Shown here: piece by piece, positions 54,609 to 63,602 of the stretch
Position numbering within the stretch: the first letter of the stretch is position 1
Layout: every line of letters starts with the position of its first letter
NCBI GenBank assembly: GCA_900553815.1
Contig: USEY01000006.1
Location: 1 to 64,000 of the forward strand
Direction: 5' to 3'
DNA from: an uncultured Bacteroides sp.
Lineage (GTDB): Bacteria > Bacteroidota > Bacteroidia > Bacteroidales > Bacteroidaceae
Length of the DNA stretch: 64,000 bases
The notes under the pieces: model-generated
The model's input: only the letters and a program-made list of their open reading frames with translations
The model's database searches: none
Told to the model about the DNA's origin: nothing
Position numbers and translations under genes: made by a program

Positions 54609-55790
54609 TTATTCGACGTAGAGCACCAGTCCTTTCAGATATTCGCCTTCGGGGTGATAGATGTTGACCGGATGGTCGGCAGGCTGGGTTAGTTGGTGGA
54701 GTATGCGTACGCTGCGGCCAGACATGGCGGCTGCGGTGAATACGGCGGTCCGGAAATTCTCTTTGCTGACAGCCTGTGAGCAGGAGAATGTGAAAAGTAT
54801 GCCACCGGGTTTGATTTTCTCGAAAGCCTTTGAATTGAGCTTGCGATAGCCTTGCAGGGCATTGCGCAGGGCATCGCGATGCTTGGCAAATGCAGGTGGG
54901 TCGAGGATAATCAGGTCGTACTGGTCGCCCATGCGGTCCAGGTATTTGAATGCATCTTCGGCGTAGGCTGTGTGGCGGGTATCGCCGGGGAAGTTGAGTT
55001 CCATGTTTTTGTTGGTCAGGTCGATGGCTTTGGCCGAGCTGTCGACGGAGTGTACCAGGCGGGCACCGCCACGCATGGCATATACCGAGAATCCACCGGT
55101 GTAGCAGAACATGTTGAGTACGGCTCGTCCCTGTGCATAGCGTTCCAGGAGTGAGCGGTTTTCTCGCTGGTCGACAAAGAAGCCGGTCTTTTGGCCTTTC
55201 AACCAGTCGATGTGGAACTTCAGACCGTATTCGGTAGCGACATTGTCGCTGCTTCCGCCTTTCAGGAATCCATTTTCAGGGTAGAGGTCGGCTTTGAAGG
55301 GGAGGGTGGTTTCCGATTTATAATAGATGTTGTCTATACGGCCTTCCATGACTTGTGACAGGGCCTCTGCAATGTGCATACGGTCGAGATGCATGCCGGC
55401 AGAGTGGGCTTGCATTACTGCCGTACGGGCATAGATGTCGATGACGAGTCCGGGCAGATTGTCGCCTTCACCGTGTACAAGGCGGTAGGTGTTGTTGTTG
55501 GCGTTGTCGGTAAGGCCAATGCTGCGGCGCATGTCAAAGGCTGTCTGCAACTTCCGGGTCCAGAAATCATTGTCAATGTTCTCGTCTTGGTTGAAGGTCA
55601 GCACGCGTACGGCTATGCTTCCTATCTGGAAATGACCTTTGGCAATGAATTCTTTCTTGGCAGTGTAGACTTCTACTACTTCGCCTTCTTCGGGTTCACC
55701 GTCAATGTGGGCAATGGCACCTGAGAAAATCCATGGGTGGAAACGCTTCAGCGACTCTTCTTTGCCGGGTTTGAGATGTACTTTATACAT
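54609..55790 (-). CDS. Class I SAM-dependent rRNA methyltransferase, RlmI/YccW-like
   Basis: A 393-residue protein with an N-terminal PUA domain (about 1-75, HPWIFSGAI), a middle EEHEE-like domain, and a Rossmann methyltransferase domain (about 190-393: FVDQRENR, VLNMFCYTGGFSVYA, motif IV LDPPAFAK). The family methylates C5 of a cytosine in 23S rRNA. It is the last gene of a three-gene minus-strand operon, 38 bases after the RNase D-like gene. Confidence 0.9.
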   Translation of the reverse strand: MYKVHLKPGKEESLKRFHPWIFSGAIAHIDGEPEEGEVVEVYTAKKEFIAKGHFQIGSIAVRVLTFNQDENIDNDFWTRKLQTAFDMRRSIGLTDNANNNTYRLVHGEGDNLPGLVIDIYARTAVMQAHSAGMHLDRMHIAEALSQVMEGRIDNIYYKSETTLPFKADLYPENGFLKGGSSDNVATEYGLKFHIDWLKGQKTGFFVDQRENRSLLERYAQGRAVLNMFCYTGGFSVYAMRGGARLVHSVDSSAKAIDLTNKNMELNFPGDTRHTAYAEDAFKYLDRMGDQYDLIILDPPAFAKHRDALRNALQGYRKLNSKAFEKIKPGGILFTFSCSQAVSKENFRTAVFTAAAMSGRSVRILHQLTQPADHPVNIYHPEGEYLKGLVLYVE

Positions 55791-55828
55791 GGGTGGAAAA
55801 ATATGTAGTTATTGGTGAGTTTTAGTGT

Positions 55829-56482
55829 TCAGGAAGCACTGCTGTTTGCAGCTTGCGAGGGTTCGCGGACTGGTTCGTCATCGGCAATCACGTAGTCGCC
55901 GGTTTGCTTCAGTTCCTGCAGGCGGTTGTATATCGTCAGGCAGGCCCAGGCATCGGTGGCGGCATACAGTTGTTGAGGCTGGGTGAGCTGTTCGGCTTCC
56001 CAGTTGGACAGTTGCTGTGATTTGGATATTTTTTGTCCGAAGAGAATACCGAATATTTTTTGCAGGCTTTTGTCCTGAATGCCGAACATACGTACGTATT
56101 CTTGCAACTCAATGCAGCCACGCTGTTCGAAAGGAGCCCGTTTGTGCAGCATCATGAAGTCGTCTTTCAGTGAAAGCCCTACTTTAATTACATTAGGGTT
56201 CTCAAGCAGCATGATGACCGGCAATGTCAGCCCGGTTTGGTTCAGCCTGAAAAGGAAACAGTGGTCTTCGGAAGATACCTGTAGCAAAGCTACCTTGTGC
56301 ACTTGTCCCTTACTGAAAGAAGGACGCGTCTCGCTGTCTATGCCTACGAGGGGGCATTTCTTCAGATAGGCCACGGCGCGCTCGGCTTCCTGCGGGGTAG
56401 ATACGACATGTATCTGGCCGGGAAATGCGGCTTTGGGCATGTTGCTCAGTTCCTCTTTATTTATTGTTCGTCTGATAACCAT
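55829..56482 (-). CDS. 3'-5' exonuclease, RNase D-like (DEDDy)
   Basis: A 217-residue single-domain DEDDy exonuclease. Motif I is GIDSETRPSF (D49 and E51), motif II KVGLSLKDDFMML, and motif III YAATDAWACL with the Tyr and Asp. There is no HRDC domain, so it is shorter than E. coli RNase D. Such proteins trim RNA 3' ends. It lies between DUF5063 and the RlmI-like gene in one operon. Confidence 0.88.
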   Translation of the reverse strand: MVIRRTINKEELSNMPKAAFPGQIHVVSTPQEAERAVAYLKKCPLVGIDSETRPSFSKGQVHKVALLQVSSEDHCFLFRLNQTGLTLPVIMLLENPNVIKVGLSLKDDFMMLHKRAPFEQRGCIELQEYVRMFGIQDKSLQKIFGILFGQKISKSQQLSNWEAEQLTQPQQLYAATDAWACLTIYNRLQELKQTGDYVIADDEPVREPSQAANSSAS

Positions 56483-56539
56483 ATTTTCGGAATGGGTTAA
56501 TGGAAATGATGTGAAGGGCCGGAAGTCCGTGGCCTTCAG

Positions 56540-57106
56540 TTATTCGATTTCGTCTGCATCGTCTTCTGCGTCAGCATCGCTGTCTTCTTCGGTCGGGGCG
56601 TATCTTACTTCGTGGAGGGCACGCAGTGTGTTGACCAGCTTTTGGCCCCAATAAAGTGCAAAGTTTTCCTCGCAGATGGCCAATGCGTCGTGCATGGTTT
56701 CGTTCAGCCCCAGCTTGAAGACGAAAATGAAATCCTTAATGTCCTGATAGATGTCAGCCAGGTCTTCGGAAATATAGCGCGTGATGGGCTGGTCGCTGTA
56801 TTTCATGTCCGACACGAATACGTCCAGGTAGTCGTCTTTGTCGCCCATTACACCGGCCAGGTTCATGCGCAGCACTTCATAAGTTTCTTCAGTTACGTAG
56901 TTCTCGGGAGCTTCGTCGCCCATCATGTCGCAGTGGGGCAGCATGGAGGCTTTCAGATAGAGCAATGGAAGCAACTTGAGTGAAGTGTCGACAAAAGATT
57001 TCCGTTTGTTGTTCTCTGCTTGTTCGAGAAACTTGCAGAACTCGGCGGCAACCGTGACAAATTCCACGACATTACGGTCGAATATAACTTGGCTTTCTTG
57101 TTTCAT
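56540..57106 (-). CDS. DUF5063 domain protein
   Basis: A 188-residue cytoplasmic, mostly helical protein matching the DUF5063 family of Bacteroidetes. The start is taken at Met 57106 (MKQESQVIFDRNVVEF) because the upstream frame covers the promoter. The tail is strongly acidic (EEDSDADAEDDADE). It is the first gene of an operon with RNase D-like and RlmI-like genes, which suggests a link to RNA processing or ribosome work. No biochemical function is known to me. Confidence 0.8.
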   Translation of the reverse strand: MKQESQVIFDRNVVEFVTVAAEFCKFLEQAENNKRKSFVDTSLKLLPLLYLKASMLPHCDMMGDEAPENYVTEETYEVLRMNLAGVMGDKDDYLDVFVSDMKYSDQPITRYISEDLADIYQDIKDFIFVFKLGLNETMHDALAICEENFALYWGQKLVNTLRALHEVRYAPTEEDSDADAEDDADEIE

Positions 57107-57203
57107 ATCAGTTTCCTTGTTTTGCAGCAGGACAGCATGGTAATGAAATAGAGGCTGCCTGTCAGTTACTTGGGTATTATCCTCGGATGATACATCTGGT
57201 GCG

Positions 57204-57211
57204 CAAAGGTA
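57204..57211 (-). promoter_or_regulatory. -7 box of the DUF5063 operon
   Basis: TACCTTTG on the minus strand, 97 bases before the DUF5063 start; divergent from the ftsK promoter at 57254. Confidence 0.5.
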
Positions 57212-57253
57212 CGAAAAAGGTTTGAATGCATTATGGCATAAGCTTTTTTTTGT

Positions 57254-57261
57254 TACTTTTG
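57254..57261 (+). promoter_or_regulatory. -7 box of the ftsK operon
   Basis: TACTTTTG followed by CG, 31 bases before the ATG at 57293. Confidence 0.55.
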
Positions 57262-57292
57262 CGCTGCACAAGGAATTAACGAATACAGTTTT

Positions 57293-59824
57293 ATGACAAA
57301 GAAAAATGTAACTTCAGATACGGAACCTTCTCTCTCTCTGTTTGGGAAGATTGCCTGTTTTTTTAAAAGTGAAACCGTTCACTTCATCATAGGGCTTGTC
57401 TTGGTCATTTTCTCCGTCTATTTGCTGCTGGCATTCTCGTCGTTCTTTTTTACCGGGGCGGCTGACCAGAGCATCATTGATGCAGGCAATGCCCAGGAGT
57501 TGGCTTCGACCAATAATGGCGTGAAGAATTATGCCGGTTCGCGTGGCGCGCAGCTGGCTGACTATTTGATAAACGATTGCTTTGGCATTTCGTCTTTCTT
57601 CATTTTGGTATTTCTGGCCATGGCCGGTTTGAAGTTGATGCGTGTACGCAAGGTGCGCCTATGGCGATGGTTCATCGGTTGCTCGCTGCTGCTGATATGG
57701 TTCTCCATCTTCTTTGGCTTCGTGTTTGTCGACCAGTATAAGGATTCGTTTATCTATCTGGGAGGTATGCACGGCTATAATGTCAGCAATTGGCTGGTGT
57801 CGCAAGTCGGTGTGCCAGGTGTGTGGATGATTCTGCTTCTTACGGCTATTTGCTTCTTCATTTACTTCAGTGCACGTACTATTATCTGGTTGCGCGGGTT
57901 GTTTGCATTGAACTTCCTGAAGCGTAAGAAAGCCCAGCCTCAATCAGCAGAAGGAAAAGTGCCGGCAGACTTTACCAGGTCGTGGACGGCAGAAGAGAAA
58001 CCCGCTGCACGCAAGAGCAAAAAGGACGACAAACCGGTAAATAGGGCAGAGGAGCGCGAGGAGAAGAAAGAGGAAACGCCGGAAGTGTCTGAGAACGACA
58101 ATGAAAGTCCTGCGCAGGAACTGGAGCTGGACCTGACGGACGACAACCATAAATATGCCGAAGCAGGCAGAAAAAAGGGTGAAGACGATGTGACCATGAC
58201 CATTGAGACGCCTGAGCCGGAAGTGATTTCGCCCGCCGAGGAAAAGAAACTGGCAAAGGAACCCGGTTTTGAAGTGGAGTCCAATGATGACGAAGAGTAT
58301 GAAGGCCCGGAGAAAGAGCCGTATAATCCGCGACTTGACCTGGAGAACTACCACTTTCCCACGCTCGACCTGATGAAGCACTATGACAATGCCGAGCCGA
58401 CCATCGACATGGATGAGCAGAAGGCTAACAAGGATAAAATCGTCAGCACGCTGCGCAGCTTCGGCATTGAGATTAACTCCATCAAGGCGACTGTAGGTCC
58501 TACCGTAACGCTGTATGAGATAACACCGGAGCAGGGTGTGCGTATCTCCAAGATACGCGGACTGGAAGACGACATTGCACTTAGCCTGTCGGCGCTGGGT
58601 ATCCGTATCATTGCGCCTATACCGGGTAAAGGTACCATCGGTATAGAAGTGCCTAATTCCAATCCGAAGATTGTATCGGGGCAGAGCATCATAGGCAGCA
58701 AGAAGTTCCAGGAATCTACCTATGACTTGCCCATTGCCTTAGGAAAGACCATTACCAACGAGGTGTTCATGGTGGACCTTTGCAAGATGCCACACGTGTT
58801 GGTGGCCGGTGCTACCGGACAGGGAAAGTCTGTCGGCTTGAACGCCATCATCACCTCATTGCTGTATAAAAAGCATCCGGCAGAGCTGAAGTTCGTGCTG
58901 GTTGACCCCAAGAAAGTAGAGTTCAGTATTTACTCCGTGATAGAGCATCACTTCCTTGCCAAGCTGCCCGATGAAGCCGAGCCTATCATTACAGACGTGA
59001 CTAAGGTTGTGCAGACGTTGAACTCGTTGTGTGTGGAAATGGATACGCGCTATGACTTGCTGAAGGCTGCACACGTGCGCAACATCAAGGAATATAACGA
59101 GAAATTCATCAACAGAAAGCTGAATCCCGAAAAGGGGCACAAGTTCATGCCATATATTGTGGTTGTCATCGACGAGTTCGGCGACCTGATAATGACCGCA
59201 GGCAAGGACGTAGAGCTGCCTATTGCCCGTATCGCCCAGCTGGCACGTGCCGTGGGTATCCACATGATTATAGCAACGCAGCGTCCTACCACCAACATCA
59301 TTACCGGTACCATCAAGGCCAACTTCCCGGCGCGTATTGCTTTCCGCGTATCGGCCATGGTAGACTCGCGTACCATCCTCGACCGACCGGGAGCCAATCA
59401 GCTGATAGGCCGCGGCGATATGCTGTTCCTGCAGGGTGCGGACCCGGTACGTGTGCAGTGTGCATTCATTGACACGCCCGAGGTGGCTGAGATAACGAAG
59501 TTCATAGCCCGCCAGCAAGGCTATCCTACTGCCTTCTACCTGCCGGAGTACGTGGATGAGAATGCAGGTAGCGACCTGGGCGACGTGGACATGGGAAGGC
59601 TTGACCCGCTGTTCGAAGATGCTGCCCGACTGGTTGTAGTGCACCAACAAGGCTCGACGTCGCTGATTCAGCGCAAGTTCTCCATCGGTTACAACCGCGC
59701 AGGGCGCATCATGGACCAGCTGGAGAAAGCTGGTATCGTTGGCCCCACACAGGGAAGCAAGCCGCGTGAGGTGTGCTGCGTAGACGAAATAGACCTGGAG
59801 AACCGTCTGAGCAATCTGCAATAA
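57293..59824 (+). CDS. ftsK: DNA translocase FtsK/SpoIIIE
   Basis: An 843-residue septal DNA pump that clears chromosome ends during division. Residues about 25-205 hold four or five membrane helices, about 215-340 a charged, variable linker, then the alpha/beta motor with Walker A GATGQGKS (about 506-513) and Walker B VVVIDEFGDL (about 622-631). The C-terminal winged-helix gamma domain (about 770-835, LVVVHQQGSTSLIQRKFSIGYNRAGRIMDQLE) reads KOPS-type sites. It heads an operon with a LolA-like gene 22 bases later. Confidence 0.95.
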   Translation: MTKKNVTSDTEPSLSLFGKIACFFKSETVHFIIGLVLVIFSVYLLLAFSSFFFTGAADQSIIDAGNAQELASTNNGVKNYAGSRGAQLADYLINDCFGISSFFILVFLAMAGLKLMRVRKVRLWRWFIGCSLLLIWFSIFFGFVFVDQYKDSFIYLGGMHGYNVSNWLVSQVGVPGVWMILLLTAICFFIYFSARTIIWLRGLFALNFLKRKKAQPQSAEGKVPADFTRSWTAEEKPAARKSKKDDKPVNRAEEREEKKEETPEVSENDNESPAQELELDLTDDNHKYAEAGRKKGEDDVTMTIETPEPEVISPAEEKKLAKEPGFEVESNDDEEYEGPEKEPYNPRLDLENYHFPTLDLMKHYDNAEPTIDMDEQKANKDKIVSTLRSFGIEINSIKATVGPTVTLYEITPEQGVRISKIRGLEDDIALSLSALGIRIIAPIPGKGTIGIEVPNSNPKIVSGQSIIGSKKFQESTYDLPIALGKTITNEVFMVDLCKMPHVLVAGATGQGKSVGLNAIITSLLYKKHPAELKFVLVDPKKVEFSIYSVIEHHFLAKLPDEAEPIITDVTKVVQTLNSLCVEMDTRYDLLKAAHVRNIKEYNEKFINRKLNPEKGHKFMPYIVVVIDEFGDLIMTAGKDVELPIARIAQLARAVGIHMIIATQRPTTNIITGTIKANFPARIAFRVSAMVDSRTILDRPGANQLIGRGDMLFLQGADPVRVQCAFIDTPEVAEITKFIARQQGYPTAFYLPEYVDENAGSDLGDVDMGRLDPLFEDAARLVVVHQQGSTSLIQRKFSIGYNRAGRIMDQLEKAGIVGPTQGSKPREVCCVDEIDLENRLSNLQ

Positions 59825-59846
59825 GACGGCTCCTATATCCTGAACT

Positions 59847-60476
59847 ATGATGGTGAAGATGAAAAATCAAATGCGTTACTGGTGCTTTTGCCTGTTGTGC
59901 TGTGTGGTGCTGCCTCTCGCGGCACAGCCTGATGCAAAGGCCATACTCGACCGTACTGCCGCCGCCTTCCGTGCTACCGGAGGAGTGAAGGCGGAGTTTA
60001 CCATCCGTACACAAGACGGCAGCACCGCCGGCACACTGAGACTGAAAGGCGACAAGTTCCTGCTGGAAACGGACGGCATCACCACCTGGTTTGACGGGCG
60101 CACGCAGTGGAGCTACCTGGCATCTACCGACGAAGTGAACATATCCGAGCCTACACCCGAAGAGCTGCGCGACATCAATCCCTATACATTATTATATATA
60201 TACAAGCAAGGCTATACCTGGCAGATGGGCACGGGTGCGGGAAACTACTACGAGGTAGTGCTGAACGCCATCCGACGCGATGAGCACTTGCAGCGCATCG
60301 TTTTGCGTGTGCGCAAGGACAATTACCAGCCACTGCGTATCGAGGTGAAGGGCAGCGGCGGCGAACACTCCGTTGTGACCATAAACAAATATGCCACCGG
60401 GCTGAACCATTCGGATGCCCTGTTTGTTTTCGACAAAAAGAAATATCCCACGGCCGAAGTCGTGGACTTGAGATAG
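59847..60476 (+). CDS. LolA-like outer-membrane lipoprotein carrier protein
   Basis: A 209-residue periplasmic protein: signal peptide ending near PLAAQ, then a LolA-type fold (AILDRTAAAFRATGGVKAEFTIR, RLKGDKFLLETDGITTWFDGRTQWSYL, EVNISEPTPEEL). LolA shuttles lipoproteins from the inner to the outer membrane. Similarity is by layout and the FTIR/WFDG motifs, so it could be a paralogue with another lipid cargo. The start could also be Met5 or Met9. Co-transcribed with ftsK and trxB. Confidence 0.82.
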   Translation: MMVKMKNQMRYWCFCLLCCVVLPLAAQPDAKAILDRTAAAFRATGGVKAEFTIRTQDGSTAGTLRLKGDKFLLETDGITTWFDGRTQWSYLASTDEVNISEPTPEELRDINPYTLLYIYKQGYTWQMGTGAGNYYEVVLNAIRRDEHLQRIVLRVRKDNYQPLRIEVKGSGGEHSVVTINKYATGLNHSDALFVFDKKKYPTAEVVDLR

Positions 60477-60502
60477 TATTAACTACAATATAACCTACAG
60501 AT

Positions 60503-61450
60503 ATGGAAACAGAAAGAGTAAAGTGCCTGATTATAGGCTCAGGCCCGGCCGGATATACGGCCGCCATCTATGCCGGACGCGCCAATCTGGCACCGGTCCT
60601 CTACGAAGGCTTGCAGCCGGGCGGACAGCTGACCACCACCACCGACGTGGAAAACTTCCCGGGCTATCCCGAAGGCATCAGCGGCCCCCAACTGATGGAC
60701 GACCTGCGCAAGCAGGCTGCACGCTTCGGTGCTGACCTGCGCTTTGGCGTGGCTACGGCCGCCGACCTCAGCCAGGCTCCCTACCGCATAACCATTGACG
60801 ACGAGAAGGTGGTGGAAGCCGACTCGCTCATCATTGCCACCGGAGCCACGGCCAAATACCTGGGCTTGGAAGACGAAAAGAAATATGCCGGCATTGGCGT
60901 CAGCGCCTGTGCCACGTGCGACGGCTTCTTCTACCGCAAGAAAGTGGTAGCCGTAGTGGGCGGCGGCGACACGGCCTGCGAGGAGGCCACCTACCTGGCC
61001 AGCCTGGCATCGAAAGTATACCTGATTGTGCGCAAGCCCTATCTGCGTGCCTCACAGATCATGCAGGAGCGCGTGCTGAATAACGAGAAAATCGAAGTCC
61101 TGTTTGAGCACAATGCCGTAGGCCTCTACGGCGAGGGAGGTGTGGAAGGCGTCCATCTGGTAAAGCGCATGGGCCAGCCCGACGAGGAGCGCTATGACAA
61201 GGCCATCGACGGCTTCTTCCTGGCTATCGGCCATCAGCCTAACTCTGACATCTTCAAACCATACCTGCAGACCGACGAAACGGGCTATATTCAGACCGAA
61301 GCAGGCACGCCGCGCACCAACGTGCCGGGCGTATTTGCCGCCGGCGACGTGGCCGACCCGCACTATCGTCAGGCCATCACTGCCGCAGCCAGTGGATGCA
61401 AGGCCGCCATCGAGGCCGAGCGCTACCTGCTGGCACAGGGACTGAAATAA
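60503..61450 (+). CDS. trxB: Thioredoxin-disulfide reductase
   Basis: A 315-residue flavoprotein that uses NADPH to reduce thioredoxin. FAD-binding GSGPAGYTAA (about 11-20), redox pair CATC (ACATCDGFFYRKK, about 136-140), NADPH-binding GGGDTACEEA, and the C-terminal GVFAAGDVADPHYRQAITAAASGC are all present. It closes the ftsK-lolA-like-trxB run, 26 bases after the LolA-like gene, and is followed by a terminator. Confidence 0.96.
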   Translation: METERVKCLIIGSGPAGYTAAIYAGRANLAPVLYEGLQPGGQLTTTTDVENFPGYPEGISGPQLMDDLRKQAARFGADLRFGVATAADLSQAPYRITIDDEKVVEADSLIIATGATAKYLGLEDEKKYAGIGVSACATCDGFFYRKKVVAVVGGGDTACEEATYLASLASKVYLIVRKPYLRASQIMQERVLNNEKIEVLFEHNAVGLYGEGGVEGVHLVKRMGQPDEERYDKAIDGFFLAIGHQPNSDIFKPYLQTDETGYIQTEAGTPRTNVPGVFAAGDVADPHYRQAITAAASGCKAAIEAERYLLAQGLK

Positions 61451-61472
61451 GCCAGCCCGGCCCAGCCATAAG

Positions 61473-61527
61473 GAGTGGCAAGCCGCCAGCCATGAGACCA
61501 TCGTGGCGGGCAGCCTGCCACTCTTTT
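61473..61527 (+). terminator. Terminator of the ftsK-trxB operon
   Basis: GAGTGGCA and TGCCACTC close a stem that also contains GCC/GGC pairs, followed by TTTT. The rest of 61451-61868 shows only the promoter of the next gene. Confidence 0.7.
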
Positions 61528-61833
61528 CATGTCCAGCCGCCACGGGGCGCGTTTGTTCCATACGTAACCGATATTGTCCTTTCTGTCAGCCGTCCGCCAT
61601 ATAGACCCCTTTGGACGAAGAATAGGACACCGGCGTCTGACCGGAAATGCTTTCCTTTGCACCGCATACTAAATCTAAACTCATTGTCTACTATCAGGAG
61701 ATGCGGCAGGGAAGGCGTTCTTATCATCATCCAATATCGTGAATATAAAAATTATTTGTTCTTACCGTGCCGTCTTTCTGCACCGCTCTCCTGATTTCTT
61801 TTCCATTCTTGGGGCATTCCAGCTATTTTTCCG

Positions 61834-61841
61834 TAAGTTTG
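61834..61841 (+). promoter_or_regulatory. -7 box of the M24 peptidase gene
   Basis: TAAGTTTG, 27 bases ahead of the start at 61869; no clear -33. Confidence 0.5.
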
Positions 61842-61868
61842 TAGCCGGAATCATAAGAACGTAAGAAT

Positions 61869-63032
61869 ATGCTATTACCCGAACTGAAACAGAGACGCGA
61901 CAAAATACGCGTACTCATGGCGCAGCAGGGCATCGATGCCGCCCTGTTTACGTGCAACGTGAATTTGATTTATACCTACGGCCAGGTGGTGAGCGGATAC
62001 CTCTACTTGCCGCTCAACGACCCGGCCCGACTCTTCATTAAACGGCCCAACAACATCGAGGGCGAACATATACGCCCCATCCGCAAGCCCGAACAGCTGC
62101 CCGACCTGCTGACCGAGCAGGGCTTGCCGCTGCCCCAGCGCCTGATGCTGGAGGGCGATGAGCTGTCGTTCAACGAATACCGTCGCCTGGCCGCCTGCTT
62201 CCCGTCGGCCGAGGTACTGCCCTGCGGCAGCGCACTGGTGAGACAGGCACGCAGCGTGAAGACCAAGCTGGAGATTGAACTTTTCCGCCGTTCCGGTCTG
62301 GCACACGCCAAGGCCTACGCCCAGATACCTGCAGTCTACCGTCCGGGCATGACCGACCGCGAGCTCTCCATCGAGATAGAGCGACTGATGCGCCTTGAAG
62401 GCAACTTGGGCATCTTCCGCGTATTCGGTCAGAGCATGGAGATATTCATGGGAAGCCTGCTGGCCGGCGACAACGCAGCCGCACCCTCGCCCTACGACTT
62501 TGCCCTGGGCGGCGAAGGCATGGACCCCGCACTGCCGGGCGGAGCCAACAATACGCCCCTGCAGGAAGGGCAGAGCCTGATGGTGGACCTGGGCGGTAAC
62601 TTCTACGGATACATGGGCGACATGAGCCGCGTCTTCTCCATAGGCCGCTTGCCGCAGCAAGCCTACGACGCCCACCAGCTGTGCCTGGACATTCAAGACG
62701 CCATAGCCGACATGGCACGACCGGGCGTGGTGTGCGAAGACCTCTACAATAAGGCCATCGACATGGTGACACGGGCCGGCATGGCCGACTACTTCATGGG
62801 TGTGGGACAGAAAGCCAAGTTCATCGGTCACGGCATAGGACTGGAAATCAACGAGGCTCCCGTCATTGCTCCCCGCATGAAGCAGGAGTTGGAGCCCGGC
62901 ATGGTATTCGCCCTCGAACCCAAGATTGTGCTGCCGGGCGTAGGCCCCGTGGGCATTGAAAACTCGTGGGCAGTCGGTGCCGAAGGGCTGGAGAAGCTGA
63001 CCATCTGCGAAGAGTCCATCATAGAACTCTAA
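61869..63032 (+). CDS. M24 family metallopeptidase (Xaa-Pro peptidase-like)
   Basis: A 387-residue cytoplasmic peptidase of the pita-bread fold. The N-terminal creatinase-like domain covers about 1-135, the M24 catalytic domain about 140-387. The dimetal ligands are visible: Asp in LMVDLGG, Asp in YMGDMSR, His in IGHGIGLE, Glu in FALEPK and Glu in GIENSW. The set is complete, so it should be active; Xaa-Pro specificity is inferred from domain layout only. Confidence 0.9.
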   Translation: MLLPELKQRRDKIRVLMAQQGIDAALFTCNVNLIYTYGQVVSGYLYLPLNDPARLFIKRPNNIEGEHIRPIRKPEQLPDLLTEQGLPLPQRLMLEGDELSFNEYRRLAACFPSAEVLPCGSALVRQARSVKTKLEIELFRRSGLAHAKAYAQIPAVYRPGMTDRELSIEIERLMRLEGNLGIFRVFGQSMEIFMGSLLAGDNAAAPSPYDFALGGEGMDPALPGGANNTPLQEGQSLMVDLGGNFYGYMGDMSRVFSIGRLPQQAYDAHQLCLDIQDAIADMARPGVVCEDLYNKAIDMVTRAGMADYFMGVGQKAKFIGHGIGLEINEAPVIAPRMKQELEPGMVFALEPKIVLPGVGPVGIENSWAVGAEGLEKLTICEESIIEL

Positions 63033-63050
63033 GTACTCCCGTACAACATT

Positions 63051-63100
63051 AGCGGGTGAAACGGATTGAATCGGAAATCAATCTGTTTCACCCGCTTTCT
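63051..63100 (+). terminator. Terminator of the M24 peptidase gene
   Basis: AGCGGGTGAAACGGATTGA pairs with TCAATCTGTTTCACCCGCT (19 bp, one G-T) around an 8-base loop, followed by TTCTTT. Confidence 0.88.
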
Positions 63101-63126
63101 TTATGCGTGGAAAATTGGGCGTACAG

Positions 63127-63300
63127 GGAGGTAAAACTACGCCTTGATGCCGTTAAAACTGCGTAACTACGTCGTTAAAACTGCGTAACTACGCCGTTGA
63201 AAATGCGTAACTATGTTGTTGAAACTGCGTAACTACGCGTTTTTAACGACGTCTTTACGCGTTTTCAACGACATAGTTACGCAGTTTTTACCACGTCCAT
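63127..63300. repeat. 22-bp tandem array with direct and inverted units (array A)
   Basis: Units keep a 22-bp register: 63149-63170, 63171-63192, 63193-63214 and 63215-63236 follow GYCGTTRAAACTGCGTAACTAC; the next three (63237-63300) are the same sequence family in reverse. The array can form a long hairpin. No coding frame or spacers. Confidence 0.85.
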
Positions 63301-63421
63301 GCCCCTTTTCCGGCCGGTCTGCTGATATTGATTGTAACCTGATGATTTATAGTTATTTATGTAGCGAGCCTTTGCCATTTTGCTATGACATACTTGGGGC
63401 TGTCCATAGAGGACGCTGAAA

Positions 63422-63575
63422 CGGGGTATACGAGTCGTTAAAAACGGACGTTCACGTAGTTTTAACGACACGTATACATAGTTCCAAACGCGTATATACG
63501 TATTTTCAACGGCGTATATACGCAGTTATAAACGCGTATATATGTATTTTCAACTACGTATATACGCAGGTTCAT
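63422..63575. repeat. 22-bp tandem array, seven units (array B)
   Basis: Seven consecutive 22-mers; the best conserved are 63488-63509 and 63532-63553, which differ at one position (pattern ACGCGTATATAYGTATTTTCAA). Array A lies 121 bases to the left. Together they fill most of the 570-base gap after the M24 gene. Confidence 0.85.
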
Positions 63576-63602
63576 TCCCTTATCCTGTCACATTTTTCTC
63601 CG

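Noticed and set aside
58856..59821. A 321-codon open frame on the minus strand
   Set aside because: Antisense to the FtsK motor domain; no recognisable domain.
63127..63575. CRISPR array
   Set aside because: The repeats are contiguous 22-mers without unique spacers, they degenerate gradually, and no cas gene is near.
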